DNA from: Lachnospiraceae bacterium
GTDB lineage: Bacteria > Bacillota > Clostridia > Lachnospirales > Lachnospiraceae
Reading direction: 5' to 3'
Assembly: GCA_003453515.1 (NCBI GenBank)
Contig: DMLD01000165.1
Coordinates: 1-11,925 of the forward strand
Length of the DNA stretch: 11,925 nucleotides
The translations under genes were made by a program, and so were the position numbers. The stretch's first letter is position 1. Each line of letters begins with the position of its first letter. Positions 6,794-11,925 of the stretch are shown one piece after another. The notes under the pieces were generated by a model that was not told where the DNA came from, made no database searches, and saw nothing but the letters and a program-made list of their open reading frames with translations.

Positions 6794-7432
6794 ATGATGA
6801 CTAACGAGAATATGTATTCACAGCAAAGAGTAAGAAAGCCATCGCTCATACCCTGGGTGGCAATCTTTTTTGTGGTTATAAATGTAATTGTTTTTATATA
6901 TGAGAGTGCCTCGGGTGCGACCACGGATATAGAGCATTTGCTTGATATGGGCGCGTCCTATGGACCCTATATAGTTGACGGGCATCAGTATTACAGATTG
7001 ATAACCCACTTCTTTTTGCATGCCGGACCGGATCATCTCGTCAACAATATGATATCGCTTATGGTTTTGGGATATGCCACAGAGAACATGCTCGGCAGGG
7101 TGAGATTTTTCACACTCTACTTTTTGTCGGGTATCGCTGCCGGCGTGGCATCCGTCTACTACAACATGAATATGGTTTCGGAGCCGTCGGTGAGCGTGGG
7201 GGCGTCAGGTGCCATATTTGGTCTTTCGGGAGCCCTGCTGGTGCTGCTCATTTACAGAAACCGAAAAAAGCTTATAACCGAGGCACCGAGATTTCTCATA
7301 TATATGGGACTGAGTCTGTACAGCGGATACCTCGATCCGTCGATAGACCACGCAGCACATATGGGAGGATTTGTTTTCGGAGGCATCATGTGCGTAGTCT
7401 TTTTGGTGGCGGCGCGGATGAGAAAGAAATAA
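6794..7432 (+). CDS. Rhomboid-family intramembrane serine protease
   Basis: A 212-aa integral membrane protease of the GlpG/rhomboid family, which cleaves membrane proteins within or near their transmembrane segments. Numbered from the ATG at 6794, the catalytic parts are all present: the HxxxN of TM2 (H81-LVN-N85), the nucleophile Ser138 in GASGAIFGL (136-144), and the catalytic His189 in AHMGGFVFG (188-196). Hydrophobic segments lie at about 20-37, 85-98, 104-122, 138-153, 166-177 and 191-206, consistent with the six-helix core, and the C-terminus is basic (RMRKK). The ATG at 6794 is chosen because GGAG (6784-6787) is 6 nt upstream; the in-frame GTG at 6779 has no ribosome site. It has its own promoter and a structured leader. 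The substrate cannot be told from context; the nearby sortase-type surface protein is not obviously one. Confidence 0.93.
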   Translation: MMTNENMYSQQRVRKPSLIPWVAIFFVVINVIVFIYESASGATTDIEHLLDMGASYGPYIVDGHQYYRLITHFFLHAGPDHLVNNMISLMVLGYATENMLGRVRFFTLYFLSGIAAGVASVYYNMNMVSEPSVSVGASGAIFGLSGALLVLLIYRNRKKLITEAPRFLIYMGLSLYSGYLDPSIDHAAHMGGFVFGGIMCVVFLVAARMRKK

Positions 7433-7443
7433 TGTCAAATAGA

Positions 7444-7472
7444 TTGACTTTGACGTCCATCGGTTGTACAAT
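7444..7472 (+). promoter_or_regulatory. Possible sigma-A promoter downstream of the rhomboid gene
   Basis: TTGACT (7444-7449), a 17-nt spacer and TACAAT (7467-7472), 11 nt after the rhomboid stop. It would start a transcript near 7479 and give the flavodoxin/SCP2 gene a leader of about 190 nt containing the potential structures at 7483-7520 and 7521-7573. Confidence 0.55.
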
Positions 7473-7482
7473 AACCCATAGC

Positions 7483-7520
7483 AAGGGGCATCGCTCTTTA
7501 TGATGAGGTCGATGCTTCTT
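7483..7520 (+). terminator. Weak terminator-like hairpin
   Basis: AAGGGGCATCG (7483-7493) pairs with CGATGCTTCTT (7510-7520) over 11 bp with two G-U pairs and a 16-nt loop; the uridines of the 3' arm are the only U-rich tract. It could end the rhomboid transcript, whose stop is 50 nt upstream, or act as an attenuator for a transcript starting near 7479. The lack of a clean T-run keeps confidence low. Confidence 0.35.
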
Positions 7521-7573
7521 ATCAAGTTAAGGCAACAAACGCAGGACACGAATATCCTATTTGCAGTCTTGAT
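7521..7573 (+). other. Nested inverted repeats, candidate structured leader element
   Basis: Three arms nest in order: ATCAAG (7521-7526) with CTTGAT (7568-7573), CAAA (7536-7539) with TTTG (7560-7563), and AGGA (7543-7546) with TCCT (7555-7558). It follows directly on the preceding hairpin and would be transcribed from the 7444-7472 promoter. The arms are short, so chance is possible. I do not recognise a known riboswitch class. Confidence 0.25.
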
Positions 7574-7597
7574 GTTTGTCTGAAAATATGATAAAAT
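7569..7597 (+). promoter_or_regulatory. Probable proximal promoter of the flavodoxin/SCP2-HIT-murG-pgi operon
   Basis: TTGATG (7569-7574), a 17-nt spacer and TAAAAT (7592-7597), with TG at 7589-7590 giving an extended -10. The expected start is near 7604, where a small stem GTGTTT/AAACAC (7604-7618, 3-nt loop) would form the very 5' end of the mRNA. Leader length to the ATG at 7670 is about 66 nt. Confidence 0.55.
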
Positions 7598-7669
7598 GGT
7601 CTGGTGTTTAAAAAACACGGATATGCAATTATTTTTCCAAACAATGTATAATTATAAATGGCGGTGAAC

Positions 7670-8707
7670 ATGAGAGTAAATATATACTATGGAGGGCGCG
7701 GACTTATCGATGATCCTACGATCTTTGTGATCGAGAGGATCGCAAAGGTTCTGGATGAGCTTCGCGTGAGTGTGGAAAGATACAATCTTTTTGAGGAAAA
7801 GAGCTCGATACCGGTTCTTCCCAAGACACTGAGGGATGCGGATGCCATCATCCTTGCGGCATCGGTGGAGTGGTTCGGGATAGGTGGATATCTGCAGCAA
7901 TTTCTGGATTCGTGCTGGCTGTACGGAGACAAGGAAGAGATCAAGAAGATATATATGCTGCCGGTCGTCATGGCAACGACCTACGGTGAGCGGGAGGCTG
8001 AGTTCAACCTGATCCGTGCGTGGGAGATGCTTGGCGGCATACCCTGTGAGGGGATATGCGCATATGTGGAAAATCACGTTGATTTCGAGACAAATGCCGA
8101 GTACAATCTTCTGATAGAGAAAAAGACCGAGAATTTTTACAGGACCATATCGAAGCATTCCACGGGATTTCCCAACAGCAGCATGCAGGTCAAAAAGACG
8201 GTTCTCAGATCCTCAACACTTTCGCTTACGCCTCAGGAGAGCGAGCAGCTGTCTGCCTATGTGGCAAATGATGAGTATGTGAAGAAGCAGAAGGAGGATA
8301 TCGAGGAGCTCACCAATCTGTTTAAGGGAATGGTTGGTGACGTGCCGAAGAGAGATGAATATGTGGATTCTCTGAAGGAGCATTTTTATCCGATAGACGG
8401 ACTCGACGCCATATACCAGCTCGAGCTTGAGGACGAGGAGACTTCCATCATAATCGAGGTCTCGGGTGATGAGCTGGAGGTACACAGGGCACCGCCGGGA
8501 ACGGGCTCGGACAAGGGCAAGGCGGATGTGACTGCCAGAGTGAAGACGGATGTATTCCTGGATATACTCGCAGGAGAGAAGACCTTCCAGGGCGCGTTCA
8601 TGAAGGGAGATATGCCATCTGTCAACGGCAACTTCACTATGGTCAGAAACTTCGATACGCTGTTCAGGTTCAACGAACCCGATGAGGAGCTTGAGGAGTT
8701 CATATAA
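7670..8707 (+). CDS. Flavodoxin-fold / SCP2-like fusion protein
   Basis: A 345-aa cytosolic protein of two parts. Residues 1-165 resemble the NADPH-dependent FMN reductase/flavodoxin fold: beta-strand MRVNIYYGGRG, then DADAIILAASVEWFGIGGYLQQFLDSCW, corresponding to the family's 'SPxYxGxxxGxLKxFLDR' region. A canonical phosphate-binding T/S-rich loop after strand 1 is not obvious, so FMN binding is uncertain. Residues 165-235 are charged and helical. From about 245 to the end it looks like an SCP2 sterol-carrier-type domain (LELEDEETSIIIEVSG, ADVTARVKTDVFLDILAGE, FQGAFMKGDMPSVNGN), a fold that binds lipid-like ligands. The ATG at 7670 is chosen because GGCGGTGA (7660-7667, one mismatch to GGAGGTGA) precedes it; the ATG at 7658 has no ribosome site. 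It is first in a probable operon with HIT, murG and pgi. Substrate and reaction are unknown. Confidence 0.8.
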   Translation: MRVNIYYGGRGLIDDPTIFVIERIAKVLDELRVSVERYNLFEEKSSIPVLPKTLRDADAIILAASVEWFGIGGYLQQFLDSCWLYGDKEEIKKIYMLPVVMATTYGEREAEFNLIRAWEMLGGIPCEGICAYVENHVDFETNAEYNLLIEKKTENFYRTISKHSTGFPNSSMQVKKTVLRSSTLSLTPQESEQLSAYVANDEYVKKQKEDIEELTNLFKGMVGDVPKRDEYVDSLKEHFYPIDGLDAIYQLELEDEETSIIIEVSGDELEVHRAPPGTGSDKGKADVTARVKTDVFLDILAGEKTFQGAFMKGDMPSVNGNFTMVRNFDTLFRFNEPDEELEEFI

Positions 8708-8747
8708 GAACCGTTACAATGATAAAACCATGAGAGGAAGTGTAAAA

Positions 8748-9155
8748 ATGTCAGATTGTATATTTTGCAAGATAATATCAGGAGAGATCCCGTCAACTAC
8801 GGTGTATGAGGACGATCACACCAAGGCCATACTGGATGTGAATCCTGCGGCAAGAGGGCATGTGATCGTGCTCCCGAAGGCTCACGCAGCCAACATATTT
8901 GAGATCGATGACGATTCGCTCTCAAAGGCAATGTGCGTTGCCAAGAAGATTGCGGCTGCGCTCAAAGCGGCTTACAACTGCGATGGGGTGAACATACTCC
9001 AGAACAATGGCGAGGCAGCGGGACAGACAGTATTTCACCTGCACATACATGTTATTCCGAGATTTGAGGGTGATGAGGTAGCTATGGGGTGGAAGCCGGG
9101 GGCTATGCCCGAAGATATGGACAAGATCGCTGATGAGATCAAGGCAGCGATCTGA
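8748..9155 (+). CDS. HIT-family (HINT-type) nucleotide hydrolase
   Basis: A 135-aa cytosolic protein of the histidine-triad superfamily. The triad HLHIHV (97-102) with His97, His99 and His101 is intact; the last two lie in the usual nucleotide-phosphate site. The N-terminal CIFCKIISGEIP (4-15), with Cys4 and Cys7, is the common bacterial HIT opening, where the cysteines can join a zinc site. GHVIVLPKAH (37-46) is the second conserved block. Family members hydrolyse AMP-linked substrates such as adenosine phosphoramidates or aminoacyl-adenylates; the physiological substrate is usually unclear. The ATG at 8748 is chosen because AGAGGA (8733-8738) lies upstream at good spacing and the family's usual N-terminus starts there; a longer in-frame reading to 8682 overlaps the previous gene. 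It sits 40 nt after the flavodoxin/SCP2 gene and 15 nt before murG, which suggests co-transcription. Confidence 0.94.
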   Translation: MSDCIFCKIISGEIPSTTVYEDDHTKAILDVNPAARGHVIVLPKAHAANIFEIDDDSLSKAMCVAKKIAAALKAAYNCDGVNILQNNGEAAGQTVFHLHIHVIPRFEGDEVAMGWKPGAMPEDMDKIADEIKAAI

Positions 9156-9170
9156 AACAGGGGGAAAGCT

Positions 9171-10244
9171 ATGGCTGACAAAAGGATAATACTTACCGGC
9201 GGCGGGACGGCAGGACATGTTACACCGAACATTGCCCTGATACCGGAGCTCGAGAGCCGGGGCTATGAGATACACTATATCGGCTCGAAGGAGGGTATAG
9301 AGAAGGAGCTTATAGGCAACTTTGACATACCGTACTACGGGATATCTTCTGGAAAGCTCAGGAGATACTTTGATGTGAAAAACTTTACGGACCCGTTCCG
9401 CATACTGAACGGTTACCGTGAGGCAAAAAAGATAATAAAGGAAGTAAAGCCCGATGTTGTTTTTTCAAAGGGAGGCTTTGTGACGGTCCCCGTTGTGAAG
9501 GCGGCTGCCGGACAGCATGTGCCGTGCGTGCTGCACGAGTCGGATATATCTCCGGGACTTGCAAACCGCCTGTGCATCAAGTCGGCGGATGTGATCTGCA
9601 CGAACTTTCCCGAGACCGTGAAAAATCTGCCCGAGGGCAAAGCGATAGTCACCGGTTCGCCCATACGCGCGGAGCTTTTTCAGGGCGATAAAAATGAGGG
9701 GCTCAAGTTTTGCGGGTTTACCGACGAGAAGCCTGTCATCATGATCATCGGGGGAAGCCTTGGATCGGTAAGGGTCAACGATGCGGTGAGGGAGATACTG
9801 CCCACTCTTCTTGAAAAATATCAGGTAGTCCATCTGTGCGGAAAGGACAAGCTTGACAAGGAGCTGGTCGGCACGCCCGGATATACGCAGTTTGAGTATG
9901 TGCAAAAGGAGCTTAAGGATATCATGGGAGCCGCTGATCTGGTCATTTCCAGAGCCGGAGCCAATGCCATCTGTGAGCTGGCTGCCCTGCACAAGCCCAA
10001 CATTCTTATACCGCTTTCTCTTGAGGCAAGCCGCGGAGATCAGATATTGAATGCGGAATCCTTTGAGAGACAGGGCTACAGCTACCTTTTGAGAGAAGAG
10101 GATATGACCTCGGAAACACTTCTTGAGGCTGTGACGACCGTGTGGGAGAAGCGCGAGGATTATATCCGCGCCATGGAGAGCGGATCGCACTCGGATGCGG
10201 TAAAAAAGATAGCAGATATCATTGACAATGCAAATAAATCATGA
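9171..10244 (+). CDS. murG: MurG-type UDP-GlcNAc:lipid I N-acetylglucosaminyltransferase
   Basis: A 357-aa peripheral membrane GT-B glycosyltransferase. MurG adds GlcNAc from UDP-GlcNAc to lipid I on the inner membrane face, forming lipid II for peptidoglycan. Visible features are the N-terminal glycine loop GGGTAGHVTPN (10-20), SKGGFVTVPV in the acceptor domain, the domain-linking segment VTGSPIRAELF, the second G-loop GGSLGS, and the UDP-GlcNAc site SRAGANAICEL (260-270) with SRGDQILNAE from 287. Length is normal. The ribosome site AGGGGGA precedes the ATG. It is not among mraY, murD, ftsW or ftsQ genes as the primary division-cluster murG usually is. From memory, the segment SSGKLRRYFDVKNFTDPFR matches the second, non-cluster MurG variant found in some Bacillus and Clostridia, so it may be a paralog with a specialised role. 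Confidence 0.9.
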   Translation: MADKRIILTGGGTAGHVTPNIALIPELESRGYEIHYIGSKEGIEKELIGNFDIPYYGISSGKLRRYFDVKNFTDPFRILNGYREAKKIIKEVKPDVVFSKGGFVTVPVVKAAAGQHVPCVLHESDISPGLANRLCIKSADVICTNFPETVKNLPEGKAIVTGSPIRAELFQGDKNEGLKFCGFTDEKPVIMIIGGSLGSVRVNDAVREILPTLLEKYQVVHLCGKDKLDKELVGTPGYTQFEYVQKELKDIMGAADLVISRAGANAICELAALHKPNILIPLSLEASRGDQILNAESFERQGYSYLLREEDMTSETLLEAVTTVWEKREDYIRAMESGSHSDAVKKIADIIDNANKS

Positions 10245-10303
10245 TAGAGTAACATCGTACTTATTACGGACAGTTTAACAACATATTATAACGGAGGGTA
10301 AAA

Positions 10304-11653
10304 ATGGATAAGCATGTAACATTTGACTATTCACTTGCAGCCAATGTCATCAGGGATGATGAGGTTGTTCAGTTGAGAGCGGCAGCAGATGCCGCCAGAG
10401 AGACACTTGAAAAAAGGACGGGAGCAGGAAACGATTTTCTCGGTTGGATCGATCTCCCGATAAATTATGATAAGGAAGAGTTCGCCCGCATAAAGAAGGC
10501 TGCGGACAAGATCAAGTCCGATTCCGATGTCCTTGTAGTCATAGGTATCGGAGGCTCTTATCTCGGAGCCAGAGCAGCGATAGAGTTTCTCCGTCACGGC
10601 TTCTACAACTCGGTCGACAAGGCAAAGAGAGGAACGCCCGAGATCTACTACGCAGGCAACTCGATCAGCGGAACCTATCTTTCACAGCTTATTGAGACTA
10701 TAGGAGACAGGGATTTTTCCGTAAACGTGATCTCCAAATCCGGAACAACTACAGAGCCGGCTATCGCCTTCCGTATTTTTAAGGAAATGCTTGAAGAAAA
10801 ATACGGTAAGGACGAGGCTGCTAAGAGGATATACGCGACCACAGACCGTGCAAAGGGGGCGCTGAAGGTGCTCTCGACCGAGGAGGGCTACGAGACATTT
10901 GTGGTTCCCGATGACGTAGGTGGACGTTTTTCCGTGCTTACCGCAGTCGGACTTCTTCCGATCGCTGTCAGCGGAGCCGATATAGATCAGTTGATGGAGG
11001 GCGCGGCAAGCATGCGCGAGCTCTGCCTCAATACCGCTACCGATAAAAATGATGCCATGAAGTACGCCATGATCCGCAACATCCTTCTTCGCAAGGGTAA
11101 GTCGGTTGAGGTACTGGCAAACTATGAGCCTTCGTTCCATTATATATCAGAGTGGTGGAAGCAGCTCTACGGAGAGAGCGAGGGCAAGGATCAGAAGGGA
11201 ATATTCCCCGCGTCTGTTGATTTTACGACTGATCTTCATTCTATGGGACAGTTTATACAGGATGGATCAAGGCTGATGTTCGAGACCGTTCTTGAACTGG
11301 AGAAGCCGCCTGTGGATATCACGATCAAGGAGGAGTCCAAGGATCTTGACGGACTTAACTATCTCGCCGGCAAGACTATGGATTTCATCAACAAGTCGGC
11401 GATGAAGGGTACACAGCTTGCCCATACTGACGGAAATGTCCCCAACCTTGTGATAAAGGTACCTGAGAAGTGCGAGTTCTGCTTGGGTGAGCTCTTCTAC
11501 TTCTTTGAGTTTGCCTGTGGAGTAAGCGGATATATGCTCGGCGTCAATCCGTTTGATCAGCCGGGTGTGGAGAGCTACAAGAAAAATATGTTCGCCCTGC
11601 TTGGAAAGCCGGGATATGAGAGCCTTACGAGGGAGCTGCAGGAGAGACTCTGA
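10304..11653 (+). CDS. pgi: Glucose-6-phosphate isomerase
   Basis: A 449-aa cytosolic SIS-fold enzyme that interconverts glucose-6-phosphate and fructose-6-phosphate in glycolysis and gluconeogenesis. Visible features are the sugar-phosphate site [13 protein letters not shown], the phosphate-binding SKSGTTTE (144-151), the family signature DVGGRFS (204-210), the [10 protein letters not shown] histidine region, and the C-terminal signature ending [12 protein letters not shown] (415-426), whose Lys426 is the expected catalytic lysine. The length of about 450 aa is that of the Gram-positive/short Pgi class. GGAGGG (10293-10298) lies 5 nt before the ATG. It follows murG by 59 nt with no clear promoter or terminator between, so it is probably the last gene of the operon; a strong terminator follows 27 nt after its stop. 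Fructose-6-phosphate feeds UDP-GlcNAc synthesis, which may link it to the upstream glycosyltransferase (inference). Confidence 0.98.
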   Translation: MDKHVTFDYSLAANVIRDDEVVQLRAAADAARETLEKRTGAGNDFLGWIDLPINYDKEEFARIKKAADKIKSDSDVLVVIGIGGSYLGARAAIEFLRHGFYNSVDKAKRGTPEIYYAGNSISGTYLSQLIETIGDRDFSVNVISKSGTTTEPAIAFRIFKEMLEEKYGKDEAAKRIYATTDRAKGALKVLSTEEGYETFVVPDDVGGRFSVLTAVGLLPIAVSGADIDQLMEGAASMRELCLNTATDKNDAMKYAMIRNILLRKGKSVEVLANYEPSFHYISEWWKQLYGESEGKDQKGIFPASVDFTTDLHSMGQFIQDGSRLMFETVLELEKPPVDITIKEESKDLDGLNYLAGKTMDFINKSAMKGTQLAHTDGNVPNLVIKVPEKCEFCLGELFYFFEFACGVSGYMLGVNPFDQPGVESYKKNMFALLGKPGYESLTRELQERL

Positions 11654-11679
11654 TAAGATAAATTCAGAAAAATCAAGCC

Positions 11680-11720
11680 AACCACCGGAAACCGGAGACA
11701 AACCGGATTCCGGTGGTTTT
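11680..11720 (+). terminator. Strong intrinsic terminator after pgi
   Basis: AACCACCGGAA (11680-11690) pairs with TTCCGGTGGTT (11708-11718). Past one A-A mismatch the stem continues with CCGG/CCGG around a 7-nt loop, giving about 15 base pairs. TTTT (11717-11720) follows the GC-rich part. It closes the operon that ends with pgi. Confidence 0.92.
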
Positions 11721-11774
11721 AATGCGTAGCTTACAAAAACGGAGAAGTATTTCGACATTTTGGAAGGACATCTC

Positions 11775-11925
11775 ATGAAAATTATAAATCTGATCGAGAA
11801 TACAGAGGGACATGAGGGCTGTGCATATGCTCATGGTCTGTCCTTTTATGTGGAAACATCAAAGCATAAGCTTTTGCTGGACCTTGGACCGTCTGAGGTT
11901 ACCTTGCATAATGCAGAAAAGCTTG
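11775..11925 (+). CDS. Metallo-beta-lactamase-fold hydrolase, N-terminal part (runs off the window)
   Basis: The first 50 residues are present, starting MKIINLIENTEGHEGCAYAH, with AAGGA (11764-11768) 6 nt before the ATG. GLSFYVETSKHKLLLDLG is the opening beta-hairpin of metallo-beta-lactamase-fold proteins, where the strand ends in 'D-x-G'. The order resembles the subfamily annotated as 7,8-dihydropterin-6-yl-methyl-4-(beta-D-ribofuranosyl)aminobenzene-5'-phosphate synthase-like hydrolases, in which a Cys/Glu-rich N-terminal loop precedes this strand. The metal-binding HxHxDH motif lies beyond the window, so activity cannot be judged. It follows the pgi terminator and should have its own promoter, but none is clear. 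Confidence 0.75.
   Translation, partial: MKIINLIENTEGHEGCAYAHGLSFYVETSKHKLLLDLGPSEVTLHNAEKL

Noticed and set aside
7647..7652. TATAAT with upstream TG as a third promoter for the flavodoxin/SCP2 gene
   Set aside because: There is no -35 box at the right distance, and transcription would start about 11 nt before the ATG, barely including the ribosome site. It is possible but not supported.

Overview
The window looks like ordinary chromosomal DNA of a low-to-moderate-GC Firmicute, most likely a Lachnospiraceae member (Butyrivibrio/Roseburia-type). Supporting signs are strong GGAGG-type ribosome sites, Gram-positive sigma-A promoters, a RelP/YwaC-type small alarmone synthetase, a large sortase-anchored surface protein with a Pro/Thr linker, and the style of the small beta-rich protein at the left end. 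This placement is inferred from protein style, not from a search. No rRNA, tRNA, CRISPR array, transposase or prophage gene is visible.

Layout. Bases 1-1207 hold the tail of an unidentified gene, a 138-aa conserved beta-rich protein and a (p)ppGpp synthetase of the SAS2/RelP type, closely packed and probably co-transcribed. A 31-bp palindrome then precedes a 1355-aa cell-wall-anchored surface protein (1283-5350). Convergent to it lies a stand-alone RACo-type ASKHA ATPase (5371-6588, minus strand, TTG start) that lacks the usual N-terminal ferredoxin domain. A 205-bp divergent control region (6589-6793) separates it from a rhomboid protease (6794-7432). This region carries two near-consensus sigma-A promoters whose -35 boxes are only 3 bp apart, a perfect palindrome related to the one at 1214, and several copies of the word CTGATAT.

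A second regulatory stretch (7433-7669, 237 bp) has two promoter-like sequences and several potential hairpins. It leads into a probable operon: a flavodoxin-fold/SCP2-like fusion protein, a HIT-family nucleotide hydrolase, a MurG-type glycosyltransferase and glucose-6-phosphate isomerase (pgi), closed by a strong intrinsic terminator at 11680-11720. The start of a metallo-beta-lactamase-fold hydrolase runs off the right end.

How the genes relate. The pgi operon mixes central sugar metabolism (Pgi supplies fructose-6-phosphate for UDP-GlcNAc) with a glycosyltransferase that uses UDP-GlcNAc, so a link between carbon flux and cell wall synthesis is plausible but inferred. I see no defence system, biosynthetic cluster or mobile element. 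The most unusual items are the shared palindrome, the divergent promoter architecture, the structured leader before the flavodoxin/SCP2 gene, and three proteins with unusual domain content: the surface protein, the truncated RACo-like protein and the flavodoxin-SCP2 fusion.
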